64,000 nt of DNA from contig JBCNJP010000019.1 of the NCBI GenBank assembly GCA_039602395.1, positions 6,588,997 through 6,652,996 of the forward strand, given 5' to 3'. The notes beneath the pieces were generated by a model, which was given only the letters and a program-made list of their open reading frames with translations, was not told the DNA's origin and did no database searches. A program made the translations under genes and the position numbers. The DNA is from Deinandra increscens subsp. villosa (lineage: Eukaryota; Streptophyta; Magnoliopsida; Asterales; Asteraceae). Shown piece by piece: positions 33,991 through 45,229 of the stretch (positions are counted from its first letter, which is position 1; each line of letters begins with the position of its first letter).

Positions 33991-35146
33991 GAAAAATTGG
34001 ATTTTAATAATCCAAGTTAATACCAATTGGCCAATATTAATCCCAATTTCAAAATTGGTCTACATTAATCCTAATTATTAAGGTGTTGGATTTTATTGGA
34101 CCCCCGTTAAGTTTTCATTAACTCCGTTAGTTTTTTGCCGACGTGGCACTGATTAATAAAAGCCACGTGGCTGCCACATCAGCAAAAAACTAACGGAGCT
34201 AAGGAAAACTTAACGGGGGTCCAATGAAATCCAACACCTTAATAATTGGGATTAATGTAGACCAGGGGTAGGCTATTCGTACCCCCTCCCTTACTTGTTG
34301 TACCCCCTCCTTGAAAATTTAAAACTTGTCATATTTACCCCTCATAAATATATGTACATTAAAAATGTTTTTTTTTCTAAAAAAATATTATAAACACTTC
34401 GTTGAAAAATATAAAAAAAATACTTTTCTTTGGCAAGAAATTTAAAACTTCTTTTTGGGAAAATATTAAAAACAATTTTTGATCAAAAAAGCGATGATTG
34501 TAGTTTAGAAAAAAAATGGATAAAAAATAACAACAAATATAAAACAAAAGAAGTTAAAAACTATTTTCGATGATAAAAACTAATATTGTAGTTTAAAAAT
34601 ATTGAAAATAACAACAAATATAATAAAACCACGTTTACTAATAAATTAAAATATATATTTCTTTTTATAAAATATAGAAAAAAAATTTGTGTAAAAGTAA
34701 GCACGCTTAAAAAACTATAGATAAATTTGTTATTTAAAATACGAAGAAGTATCTTTATATATAATCATTTGACTTGTTTAAACACAATAAAAAGAGAGTT
34801 TGATTTGTTTTTAGGTGAGGTTGTTAGGTTTTTTTTCTTCTTACTATTGGAATAAAGAACTTATTAGACGTCTATATAAACTAAAAATAAAAAAATTTAA
34901 TTTAAGAAAATGGATATTTTTCATACACAAATTTAATTTAAGAAAATGGATATTTTTCATACACAAAAGTTTGTTTTTTTGAAAAAAAAGCCAAAAAGGT
35001 TTGAATTGTATAAATCTAAAAGTTGAGGGAGGGGGTGCAACAAGTAAAAAACATGGAAGAGGGGGGTACGAATAGCAACACCCTTTTGAAATTGGGATTA
35101 ATATTGGTAATTGGTAATAACTTGGATTATTAAAATTCAATTTTCC
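33991..35146. mobile_element. Long-inverted-repeat MITE (relative of 29285-29665), split by another element
   Basis: The left end GAAAAATTGGATTTTAATAA and the inverted right end GGAAAATTGAATTTTAATAA match closely, and the arms carry CTAACGGAGTTA-like words around a centre with GACGTGGCA, as in the Mutator-type MITE at 29285. The right arm is interrupted between 'gtagacc' and 'tttgaaattggg' by the insertion at 34264-35084; the left arm shows those words were once adjacent. I found no convincing target duplication for the outer element. Confidence 0.68.
34264..35084. mobile_element. MITE-like element nested in the 33991-35146 element
   Basis: The ends AGGGGTAGGCTATTCGTACC and inverted AGGGTGTTGCTATTCGTACC share CTATTCGTACCCCC, and both continue with an ACTTGTTG-ACCCCCTCC motif about 20 bp further in. 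The interior is extremely AT-rich and contains a 37-bp tandem duplication (AATTTAAGAAAATGGATATT words at about 34893-34965). The target duplication is unclear, so the superfamily is not assigned. Confidence 0.62.
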
Positions 35147-36394
35147 AAAAATAAATAAATGGGTTTTTCTTTAGACGTATTTACATTACAAAATATTTGA
35201 ATGTGGGTTTTTCTTTACACGTACGGCGGTGGCGGCACATTAGTCGTTATATACACATGTGGTTTAGGTGGCGGTGGCCGAGATAACACTGATGGTCATG
35301 GTGACAATGGTGGTGGTGCTGTGGGAAGGTGATGGCCGCGGCCGTGTGGTGACTACACCAATTATCATTTGGGTTCACATATATACATGGATAAATGAAA
35401 CCTAAAGTTTTATTACTAAGAATCAACCCATTGGGGCCGTTAAGTTTATTCAGTGGGGGTACTATATATGATGCTTTCAATTTGCCAACTAAGAGACACA
35501 TGAAATCACCAATCGATCATACAGTCTTTGTGAGTTGTCCGGAAATGCTTTCCCTCTCCATTTGTCACTTTATTCATATCATTTCTGTAATATCTTAATC
35601 TGCAATGAATAACTTATACTTGCTTAATTTAATAATAATTTATGTCCCTTGTATTTTTTTTCTTACCTAAATCAACACACCTGTTTTTAGAGGATTTAAA
35701 CTTATAACCTACATTAGAGGATTTAAACTCATAACCTACATTTTTAGAGGATTTAAACTTATAACCTACATTAGAGGATTTAAACTCATAACCTACATTA
35801 GAGTATTACATACGGCTTAACTTTTAGAGAACAAGTTACCAAACATTAAAGGTAATAACACTTAGTTGAACCCAATAAATTTATGATATTGGTGTATTTA
35901 CAACTAATTATTATTATGCCACTATAACGTTTACGACGTTAAATTTGTGTAAGATAATCGAATAACTTGATAATTATTATTATTGATTAACGTGGCTATA
36001 ATATATAGAGAACAAACTGTAAACCCTAGATATGTAATGGACATGTGGGCTCATATTAATTAACCCTTATATAATAATAATCTGATATCTAATACTTTAA
36101 TGCGGTCGTAGCGGAGGAAAATCATACGCTAAAGGCTGGAAAACAATAAAACACATATAATGACAAAAACTAAAGAAGTAGCTGTAATTTTGGTCCTACT
36201 ATCATCTATCAACAAATCTATAGAATGCTTAAATGTGTTGAATTATATTTTTCAATGTCAGGGATCCTATAGTCTTTGGTCTACGTTTATTTATAAAGAA
36301 ATACTTTATCATCAGGTCATTGGAATGTTTTTTATTGGACGGGTCGGGCTGAGTCATTAGAAAACTTATTTCACATGATTCGATTTGGTTTGTC
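35147..36394. other. Intergenic DNA with a short tandem repeat, no gene supported
   Basis: At 35688-35805 the words 'agaggatttaaactTataacctacatt' and 'agaggatttaaactCataacctacatt' alternate for four units. The block 35220-35345 is rich in GGTGG and GGCCG words. Short frames at 35247, 35395 and 36160 show no family features. Confidence 0.5.
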
Positions 36395-36397
36395 TTA

Positions 36398-36606
36398 GGG
36401 CATGTTCGATTTGCACTGACCCGACCTCGTCAGTGCTGACCACTTGCTCAGTCAGTGGCTAGCTTGTTTGTTTTCATAGTTTAACCTCTTGACTCGATCC
36501 AAACTTGTTGACCGGGTGACCCATGTCTTTTAATTTGCACTGACCCAGTGCTCCATTCCAAAGTTGCTGACCGCGTCATCCATTCCATAGTGTTGCAAAC
36601 AAGGCC
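36398..36606. mobile_element. Candidate small Tourist-like MITE
   Basis: TTA flanks the element at 36395-36397 and 36607-36609. The ends are GGGCATGTTCGATTTGCACT and inverted GGCCTTGTTTGCAACACTAT, which are only partly alike. The interior has repeated 'gcactgaccca' and 'gctgaccg' words. The call rests mainly on the flanking TTA pair and weak inverted ends. Confidence 0.45.
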
Positions 36607-36618
36607 TTAGTTTTAAAG

Positions 36619-36922
36619 GTGATTCAGTTGTATTAAGGTGATTTGGAGGTAATTTTTCTTTTAATATTTTCATATCAAGTAAAATTAATAACTAACAAGT
36701 TAAAATGTAATAAACTAACATGTAATGTATAATAAAAAACCAATAACACAATTATTGTAAAAATCTATAGGTGATTCAGTTGTATTAAGGTGATTTAGAG
36801 GTAATTTTTCTTTTAATATTTTCATATCAAGTAAAGTTAATAACTAACAAGTTAAAATGTAATAAACTAACATGTAATGTATAATAAAAAACCAATAACA
36901 AAATTATTGTAAAAATCTATAG
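36619..36922. repeat. 152-bp tandem duplication
   Basis: Two nearly identical 152-bp units start at 36619 and 36771, both opening GTGATTCAGTTGTATTAAGG. Only a few substitutions separate them, so the duplication is recent. It is non-coding and lies just upstream of the second Harbinger element. Confidence 0.88.
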
Positions 36923-37129
36923 GTTTTATAAAAAAATACATGATAAACTTGGGTCTATCTCTACTCGTCATTCTCTCCACTGTGAGGGTTTTCACCGTTC
37001 TCGCTTGAGCCATTAGTTGTCTCCTCTTTATATGGCCAAACTATCTCAAACTTCCTATCACATATCAACATAGAAGTCCTAAGGCTAAAGTATGAAACAT
37101 AAACCAATCAATCAAGAAACTACATGTAA

Positions 37130-38997
37130 GGCAGGAGGGAATGGCGGAGAGTTAGCCGCCGGCGCCGGCGGCGTCGCCGGCGAACACCGCCGCCAGGCCT
37201 GCGGCGCCGCTAAAATCTTGGTTTCCAAACTAGTTTTCGCCGGAGAAGAAAAAGGAAGTGGGGCCCATTTTCTAGCCGTTGAACGGCTATGTGACCTTAA
37301 AAAAAAATTATTAATTTTTAAACAATATATATACCCCCTTCCACCCCCATTTCAAAATACTCCTACAACTTCTCTTCATTCTAACTCAAATTCAACTTTC
37401 TTTCAAAATGGATCGGTTTCCATTCAACATACCTATTCCTCCTTCAAGTTCCGATTCATCGACCGACTCCGACGAGGAAGATACGCAATTTCTGGAACTA
37501 GTTGTAGCGGCTCATGAGCAACTAGTTCCTCAACCACAACAAAGACAATACGTTTACCGACAACGTATGGAAGCTAGAGACCGACTTATGAGACACTACT
37601 TCGATGAGGAGCCGATCTACAACGAAACGGTGTTTAACGAACGGTTTCGGATGTCCAAGCGTTTATTTTTGAAGATAGTTGCCGATGTCCAAGCACATAA
37701 CAGTTACTTCCAAGAGGGGATAGACGCCCGGGGAAGGGATAGCTTCACCGCTATACACAAATGCACATCTGCCATTCGTCAACTAGCATCAGGTAACGTT
37801 CCTGATGAATACGATGAATACTTAGCTATGTCCGCGAGAACCTCACGTGAAACACTTGATCATTTTGTTAAATCTGTTTTTGAGTTATATGGTAATGAGT
37901 TTTTGCGTGCACCCACAAGCCATGATATTGCACTATTATATCAGGCACATGGATCATACCATGGTTTGCCCGGTATGTTAGGCAGTATTGACTGTACGCA
38001 TTGGGACTGGAGAAATTGCCCAAGAAACCTTCGGGGGCAATATCATCGGGGTGACCACAAGTACCCAACCATCATGCTTGAGGCCATAGCATCACAGGAT
38101 CGTTGGTGTTGGCACGCGTTCTTTGGTGTTGCAGGTTCAAACAATGATATTAATGTTTTGAACCAATCTCCGGTGTTTCAAAATGAGATGCACGGGTTAG
38201 CACCAAGGTGTCCATTTGTTGTTAACGGTCACCAGTACAAGAGGGGGTACTACCTTGCCGACGGTATATACCCAACTTGGTCCACTTTTGTGAAGGCATA
38301 TAATCATCCGGTTGATCTAATCGACAAAAGATTCAACAAACTTCAAAAGGCGGCAAGGCAGGACGTTGAACGTTTTTTCGGTACCTTGAAAGGTAAGTTT
38401 CACATACTCGCACGGGGTGCCCGAGCAATGACACGAGAGAAATGTGGAAGAATCATATATGCGGCAATTATTTTACACAACATGATTTTAAAGGATGAAG
38501 GGAATGCAATATCACCGGTTTGGATCAGAGACCCTCCCGTTCGTGTGAACATAGATCCGGATATCCTTGTGGAGTTACGAGATCAGGAAACACACTACCA
38601 ACTTCGACATGATATCAAGATGCACATTGAGGAGAACGTCGAGGTTGTTTTAACGCAGGCGGAAATTGAGGAGTAGTTTATTAATGTAATGTTTTATTTT
38701 AATTATTGTAATGTTTTTTTTTATTTATTTAGTGTAATGTTTTTTTTATTAATGTAATGTTTTTTTTTAATTAATGTAATTTTTTTTATTAATTAACGTT
38801 TTTTAATTTATAAAATACAAAAACAAATAAATAAAAACATTAAAATAAACCCACCTAGAATTCTTCAAAAACCTCACCACTCACCACTCAAAATCCTTCA
38901 AAATCCTTTCTTTTTCTCTCTCCTGCGTGGCACACTCCTATTGGTTCTCCTCCAACTTCATCTACTTCAAACCTTAATTCCCCACTCCCTCCTCCCT
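37130..38997 (+). mobile_element. PIF/Harbinger element with open transposase
   Basis: TAA occurs at both edges (37127-37129 and 38998-39000). The ends read GGCAGGAGGGAATGGCGGAG and, inverted, GGGAGGAGGGAGTGGGGAA, an imperfect terminal repeat that may be offset by one base at the right edge. The left subterminal zone is strikingly GC-rich (GCCGCCGGCGCCGGCGGCG), in sharp contrast to its surroundings. Only the transposase gene is present; no ORF1 is visible, so mobility would require that partner from another copy. Confidence 0.72.
37408..38676 (+). CDS. Harbinger-type DDE transposase, uninterrupted (422 aa)
   Basis: The frame opens at the ATG at 37408, preceded by a leader with TATATATACCCC (37325-37336) and CT-rich sequence. 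The N-terminus is acidic with a serine stretch. A region around 82-135 (MSKRLFLKI, then KCTSAIRQLASGNVPDEYDE) matches the helix-rich DNA-binding part of the family. The DDE core follows: D195 in GSIDCTHWDW, D285 in YYLADGIYP and E321 in DVERFFGTLK, with 35 residues between the last two, as in HARBI1-like nucleases. The enzyme cuts and rejoins DNA at TWA targets and normally needs the ORF1 protein for nuclear entry. All three acidic residues and the full frame are kept, so it may be functional; expression is unknown. A domesticated role is possible but the surrounding element ends argue against it. Confidence 0.9.
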   Translation: MDRFPFNIPIPPSSSDSSTDSDEEDTQFLELVVAAHEQLVPQPQQRQYVYRQRMEARDRLMRHYFDEEPIYNETVFNERFRMSKRLFLKIVADVQAHNSYFQEGIDARGRDSFTAIHKCTSAIRQLASGNVPDEYDEYLAMSARTSRETLDHFVKSVFELYGNEFLRAPTSHDIALLYQAHGSYHGLPGMLGSIDCTHWDWRNCPRNLRGQYHRGDHKYPTIMLEAIASQDRWCWHAFFGVAGSNNDINVLNQSPVFQNEMHGLAPRCPFVVNGHQYKRGYYLADGIYPTWSTFVKAYNHPVDLIDKRFNKLQKAARQDVERFFGTLKGKFHILARGARAMTREKCGRIIYAAIILHNMILKDEGNAISPVWIRDPPVRVNIDPDILVELRDQETHYQLRHDIKMHIEENVEVVLTQAEIEE

Positions 38998-39000
38998 TAA

Positions 39001-39718
39001 CAAGTATCAAATAGCAACAATAGATAAAAAAGAAAATTAACATCCATACTTGTTTTCAAAAGGCAACAAGAAGAAACAAAAATATGCTTCGAATTCATAT
39101 ATCGGTGGGATTAGTCATAACAAATGTACCACATTATCAAATGTATATATGTACCACATTATTAGATGTATTTATTTAAAATTTTGTAAAAAAATGGTTT
39201 AACTAAAAACTTCATCATTTCTCTCCTCCTTATCCTATGACTTGAAGAATATTATTGTTACAAGTATATTCATGTTTATGATCATGGAAGATATATTGCA
39301 TCTGTATTTGGAACTTTTAAAAGGCTTGAACATGATACAAAGGGTGTGTGGTTAAAGAAATCAAGTGACAAAAATACTTAAACCACATGACTTAAAATAC
39401 TAAAATTTATAAAGGCTATCTTTTTGTTACTGATGGCGCCATGCCGGTATTATATAATGTATCAAGATTAATCCGCTGTTAAAAGACTTCAAGATTAATA
39501 ATGCACTCTAGTCTGTAAATGTGAGATTAGCCCACTTGATAGAGGGTTTGTATTTTTAATTGAAGGTTATCTGTTTAAACCTAGACAATTATTATGTATT
39601 TTGTATAAATAAATATTTACGGTTAAAAAGTAAAAAAATAAAAAATAAATAAGCAATCTTGGTCTACATGTCTTTTTCTCTCTCACACACATGAAACTCT
39701 CACTCATTTCCGTTTCTT
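39001..39718. other. AT-rich intergenic DNA and RBP promoter region
   Basis: It includes a weak SINE-like stretch at 39530-39640 (TAGCCCACTTGATAGAGGG, then TTTAAACCTAGAC and an A-rich tail). No gene is seen. Confidence 0.45.
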
Positions 39719-39730
39719 TATATATATATA
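39719..39730 (+). promoter_or_regulatory. TATA box of the RRM protein gene
   Basis: A TATATATATATA run lies 155 bp before the chosen start codon and is followed by a C/T-rich leader (CACTCCTCTGATCTCTTCCC), the usual arrangement in plant promoters. Confidence 0.55.
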
Positions 39731-39884
39731 GCTTTCAATTCACTCCTCTGATCTCTTCCCTAATTCCTTCTTCCTTTCCACATTCCGATTTTATATAATT
39801 TATTTTACGCCGGCGATCGCCTGTTATTCTCACTTTTCTTTGTACGTAGTAAAATCATCGCCGGAGATAACAAGGAGAAACCGA

Positions 39885-42693
39885 ATGACAATGATGAGCA
39901 CCACCAAAAACAACAACAATGCCGGAATAGTCGGCCCTTTCGGCGACACTACGTTGACCAAAGTCTTCGTCGGAGGACTAGCCTGGGAGACTCCCAAGGA
40001 CGCCATGAGAGATCACTTCCAGAAATACGGCGATATTCTCGAAGCCGTCATTATCTCCGACAAAACCACCGGCCGATCCAAAGGATATGGCTTCGTAAGC
40101 CTCTCTCTCTCTCTCTCTACCTTCTTATAACGCATCCTTCCATTCCAATTAACCTTCTAATTTCCGTTTCTGCTATCGTGCGCATTATTAGGTCACGTTT
40201 AAGGACCCGGAATCGGCGAACAAGGCCTGCGAGGATCCGTCGCCGGTGATCAACGGCCGCCGTGCTAATTGTAACATAGCTTCACTCGGTGCACGCCGCC
40301 GGACATCGTTAACCGTAGTGCCGCCGTCGCCGTCGTCGCCGCCACCGTACCAGCAGAACGGTATGTTAATTTCGCCTCTTTTTTTTTCTCTCAATCAACT
40401 AATTAGGGTTGATTACAATCATTCCTTTTCAATTATGTATGTTATTATGTGTGTTTATGGTCTAAATCAAGTAGTGGATCCTTCTGGATTTTGATAATTG
40501 TAGGGCCTAATGTTATCGTGGGTCCGAGATCTGGCGGGGCGATCACACCCCCTCCGAACCATGTGCAGTGGTACTATCCACCATCGCCTACACCGGCGTC
40601 GCCGTACCACCATCACGCCGCCGTAGTACCCTACTACGGCTACGCTCCGGCGACATACGTAAGTGGATCCAGATCAGCTGCAACGCACCTATATTTATCG
40701 ATATGGATACGCACCATTATACATTTGCAAACCAGAGTCTAATTTAGTAATCTATTATCAGTCAAAATTTATATATATAATTATTAAATTAAATGATGAT
40801 ATAACGTTTTTTTTATAATTTAATGTAAATTATTATCATAATCACCCAATTTATTATGTCCACTATAACCTATAACCTGATGATCTGAATTTTAATCTCA
40901 TATCACAAGGCCATTTGATAAATCGTCGAACGATTGTCCAAACTAAGGCCGGTTCTTTTTTTTTTTAATTAATTGTTCACTATGAGACTTAAACCCTTAA
41001 CTTTTAAAGAAAAAAAACATCATAAACAACAGGATACCATGAGACTAAAAGCCTTTTAGTATGAGAATATTCATTGATTTCATTGATTATCATTAATATA
41101 ACATTACTATTTATTTATTATAATTTTTTTTATTTTTTTTTGCATTTGTACAGAAGGTAGGATATTCGGGTGGGGCCTACATGAGTGGAGGACACTACTC
41201 GTTTATGTATCCTAGTCATGCTACGGTGGGTGCGCACACATTGATGCCAATGTACCCTATGTATCAATATCAGGCAATGGGCTTACCAGCCAGGTTCTTT
41301 TGTCCCCCAAGATCTGGTGGCCCAATAGCTACTGCTCCTGCTATTTACTCAAAGCCCACACAAATTACTCCAACTCCAACTCCAACTCCAAGTATGTGCT
41401 TAATTCTACTTCTACTTCTACCCTACTTGATTTTGTTTTTATTATCTCAAATCTGAAAGTTGGTGGTATAATTTATGTTGAGTTCTTCTATATTTCTCAT
41501 AATATATATTACCAACTTGAAATTTTCATGTTATTTCTTGGCCGGGAAGCACATGCAAACATCAACTTGGACGAACTATCTATCCAATATTTTATTATAA
41601 ATCCAAATTCCCTTTCTAAATCCCAAATTCCCTTTCTAAATCCTATGCAAACTAAATATTTCGTTTACAACTTTGTATCAAATTTATGTAAAATAGGATA
41701 ACTAAAACTCATTTGCATATAATAGTTACAATAATAATTTAACAAATGATATTTCTAACTTTTATTTTTGTCATCAAAAGCAATCTTATTTGCATATATA
41801 GATTTACACTTGATATGCATTTGATTTTCATTTATTTGGCTTAGAAGACATGTACATTTCCTCGTTTCGCTCATAACTATCATTTTTAGCGAAGAGTGAA
41901 AAAAAAAAGTGTAAATCTATAATGTAAGTAGAATTGCCTTTTACAACAAAATAGGATGATGATTATTTGTTATATAAATTAAGGGTATAAATTAAATTAT
42001 TATTAACTTTTTTAATTATGAAAATCCAGTTACATCAGTTAATCTTCTCACATGCAAGTGATGCTATACTCCTTTTTGGCATAATATTTTTGACTATTTT
42101 GCCAGTAAGGGTGAGCAGAATCACATGGTTTCAAAGGTGATAATACTTATTTGTCCCAACCTGTCAAAGATGACACAAGTTGGTTCATGCATGCTCATCT
42201 TTTCTATGCAATCACTTACACACATATGACACATGGGGGGTATATATCTAAGCTCTATTATTGTCCATCTCTTATTAATTGCACCAATGGTCCCTATCAT
42301 ATATCTAATGTTATATCTTAGTCCTTCCATTTTAGATTTAAAAAAAAAAATTTCTTACACAAGTATATAATTAGATAATTTTATTCTCCGAGGAGCACAA
42401 AGGTGTTTAGAGAGTGGTATTGAGGAAACTGAGTCTGATATACATTTTTTTGCAAAAGTTTATTTTTACAACTTGAACTTATAACCTCCAATTATTCACA
42501 CGACAACCACCTAATTAACTATTGTTGTAAAAGTTTGTTTTCATGCCTCAAACCTACTCGAGTCATGACAACCATCTAACCTAACTAGCCACCTAACCGT
42601 TGTTGCAAGGTTCTCCCTTAATTTGCATTTAATTTAAAATGGTAATGATACAAGTACAGTTTGTTTGGCTGTTGAATAGGTACATATGAGTGA
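39885..42693 (+). CDS. RRM RNA-binding protein (RBM24/38-like, ARP1-like), five exons
   Basis: Exons by frame and splice sites: 39885-40094, 40192-40360, 40504-40658, 41154-41391 and, less certainly, 42680-42693, giving 261 residues. One RNA recognition motif spans about residues 24-100, with RNP2 KVFVGGL at 26-32 and RNP1 KGYGFVTF at 66-73; intron 1 splits RNP1 after GYGF. After the RRM comes the family phrase GRRANCNIASLGA, then a Pro/Tyr/His/Gly-rich low-complexity tail (PPPNHVQWYYPPSP, YHHHAAVVPYYGYAP, and a Thr-Pro repeat near the end). Plant relatives bind single-stranded RNA and are thought to act in mRNA processing or stability. A (CT)n microsatellite begins intron 1. The last exon (GT ACA TAT GAG TGA after ...GAATAG) is the only one consistent with phase that I found; the protein's true end could differ. 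The start at 39885 rather than 39840 follows the leader and Asn-rich family N-terminus. Confidence 0.86.
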
Positions 42694-43512
42694 AGAGAAG
42701 AGAAGGAAGCTCTAGAAAAAGATGGCTAAAAGTGGCAAATTACAAAATAGGAGGGGTTAGAGTGGCTTTTCAGACCAAGCTTATTTTTATTTGATCTGCA
42801 ATGACCAACTCTTACTTCTTTCCCTTTTCCTTTAATTTCTTCTAATTTACGTGATTTTTTCTATTTAATTTTAACTTGTTATTCTCAAATCTAATTAGAT
42901 TCATTCGTTTGTCTTTTTCTCATTCTCCTACTAACTTGTATCTCCCAAAAACATTTAGTAATGAATACCAATTAAAATTTAATCTTATATTTAATAACAC
43001 ATTCATATAACGTAGCTACATTTATATAGAGATAGGAACTAGAATTTGTATGTAATTGTGATTTACATTTGTCGTATAAATCTAAATACAATTTTATAGA
43101 CTTGTAATGAATAGCTTATTTTAAGGAGTTATAAATTATTTTTATTTTAGTCTAATTTATGTTGATATAAATTAAGAAATAATACGCCACAGAGAATAAT
43201 AAAATTCTATCAATGGATTAAAAAGATTCGGATTTTAGAAGTTTAATTGTGAAAAAGTACCCTATAATTTTCAAATTATAGATTATTATTTATGAGCACA
43301 TCGATCAGAATACATTAATTAGGGTGAGAAATTAATTTTTTCATTGAATAATCCGTAGATTTTATAAAACTAAAAATATATAAAGCACATATATATATAT
43401 AGGACCAACAACGTTTTCAATGAACAATTGGCGATGTATAAACTTAATTTTGTATTCATGCCTTCCACTTGTTTGATGAAATCCCTATGTGACTGACATC
43501 TAATTACTTTAA
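42694..43512. other. AT-rich intergenic DNA
   Basis: Nothing recognisable was found. It separates the RRM gene from the convergent peptide gene. Confidence 0.6.
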
Positions 43513-43761
43513 TTAACCATGGCTAGCATCAGAATTAGTAGATTGACCACTCTGCCATGATCCTCTTGGAATCCAGTGATGGTTGTTGGGCTCAAGCACC
43601 TCTTGATCAGGTTTCATGGTGGTAAGCTTCTCATCAGCTTCATTAGCCTTAGCCATCATCATCATCATGCTCCTCTTCTCCATAGCATATCCCATATCTA
43701 CCTGTGTTAGGAACCACACCATTAATATCAACATCATTACCACTTTCATCAACTTCTTCAT
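43513..43761 (-). CDS. Small secreted-peptide precursor, 82 aa, unassigned family
   Basis: A single-exon minus-strand frame. Residues 1-26 form a clear signal peptide: a basic start (MKKLMK), a hydrophobic core (VVMMLILMVWFLTQV) and a cleavage site after GYA. Residues 27-58 are a variable, Met/Lys/Glu-rich pro-region. The C-terminus has a compact motif, NNHHWIPRGSW (59-69), then a Ser/Gly/Gln-rich tail ending DASHG. There is no cysteine, so it is not a defensin, RALF or EPF type. The layout (signal, variable middle, conserved-looking C-terminal block) is that of processed plant signalling peptides, but the motif is not CLE, RGF, CEP, PSK, IDA or CIF as I know them. Function as an extracellular signal is inference. 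The TATA box and CT-rich leader just upstream support transcription. Confidence 0.78.
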   Translation of the reverse strand: MKKLMKVVMMLILMVWFLTQVDMGYAMEKRSMMMMMAKANEADEKLTTMKPDQEVLEPNNHHWIPRGSWQSGQSTNSDASHG

Positions 43762-43900
43762 AATTATATAAGTACCACCTAACTATATATATATCTCTAA
43801 TCTCTCTCTCTACTACTACAATCTATATATTATGGTGTTGCTTAATACTTTAATCATCTATATATGATCAAGATGGGTTGGAGGAATGATCTTCGATCTT
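43762..43900 (-). promoter_or_regulatory. Promoter and leader of the secreted-peptide gene
   Basis: On the minus strand a TATATATATAT run (43784-43794) lies 23-33 bp before the ATG at 43761, with GAGAGAGAGATTAGAG immediately upstream of it. Because this TATA run is so near the ATG, it may instead lie in the leader, with the true TATA box further up (ATATATAG near 43859-43866). Confidence 0.45.
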
Positions 43901-44490
43901 ATATAGAGCCCAAAGAGTGAAGAAGAAAGTGGAGGGTTAGAAAGATCTAGACTTTTTGGCTTTCCACCAAAGTGGGAGGTGACGGTTAATGTAGGCCAAA
44001 GCCTCAAGTGTACAAAGCCCAAGTTTGCAGTAGTAGCTACTTGTACCTTGTGTATTGGATGTTGTATGATAGTTGGGATTTTATACGTTCACCTCTGGAA
44101 ACATGTCTTGTGTAATGGTACGCTTTTAAGATATTTGTAGCTTGTCATCTTGAAGACTGCCACCTGGTGCAAAGAATCCTATCTCCATATCAAACGTGAT
44201 TCTTTTCAATCATTTTTTACACTCTTAGCTTAAATTCAACCACGTCTAAATCGAATTCTCAAAAGTTGTTTGACGGGATTTTTAGGTAGGGGTACGTGGA
44301 GGCCCTTTTTAATTTCCTGCTAACTGTTTATGTTGTTTAGTTAGTTATTGGTATTAAATTATTAATTGATGGAATTCTATTGAAATTGATTTTTAGGTAA
44401 GGTTGAGGCTGTTCTTCCCTGATTGATTGTTCGACGAGATTTTTAAGTATCCTAACCAAATGTTTTAACGGATGTTAGGGAGCTAGGAGG
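43901..44490. other. Intergenic DNA before the gap
   Basis: No feature was recognised. It runs into the assembly gap. Confidence 0.5.
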
Positions 44491-44990
44491 NNNNNNNNNN
44501 NNNNNNNNNNNNNNNNNNNNNNNNNNNNNNNNNNNNNNNNNNNNNNNNNNNNNNNNNNNNNNNNNNNNNNNNNNNNNNNNNNNNNNNNNNNNNNNNNNNN
44601 NNNNNNNNNNNNNNNNNNNNNNNNNNNNNNNNNNNNNNNNNNNNNNNNNNNNNNNNNNNNNNNNNNNNNNNNNNNNNNNNNNNNNNNNNNNNNNNNNNNN
44701 NNNNNNNNNNNNNNNNNNNNNNNNNNNNNNNNNNNNNNNNNNNNNNNNNNNNNNNNNNNNNNNNNNNNNNNNNNNNNNNNNNNNNNNNNNNNNNNNNNNN
44801 NNNNNNNNNNNNNNNNNNNNNNNNNNNNNNNNNNNNNNNNNNNNNNNNNNNNNNNNNNNNNNNNNNNNNNNNNNNNNNNNNNNNNNNNNNNNNNNNNNNN
44901 NNNNNNNNNNNNNNNNNNNNNNNNNNNNNNNNNNNNNNNNNNNNNNNNNNNNNNNNNNNNNNNNNNNNNNNNNNNNNNNNNNNNNNNNNN
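44491..44990. other. Assembly gap, 500 N
   Basis: Exactly 500 undetermined bases. The gap is flanked by AGCTAGGAGG on the left and, to the right, a G-run (GGGGGTGGGGGGGG at 45015-45028), a composition that often breaks assemblies. Confidence 0.99.
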
Positions 44991-45229
44991 AACATTTAAA
45001 TCGGAGGGTCAGGATGGGGGTGGGGGGGGGCACTTAGAGAAACCTTTTTGAAGTAAGTTTGAACTAGTGGGAGGGCTTAAAGCCTCTTTGATACAAATCA
45101 AGATTTAAACACTAGTAATTAAGTATTTACGAAATTTAATAAATTTTTATCGTTTAAAAAAAGGAGTTGAGAATACAAATATTTACTTGTGATTTTTATT
45201 TATTTATTTTTTAATGTCCTTCCATTAAA

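Noticed and set aside
35688..35805. Regularly repeated units suggestive of a CRISPR-like array
   Set aside because: Units are contiguous with no unique spacers, only alternate between two near-identical forms, and the genome is a plant's.
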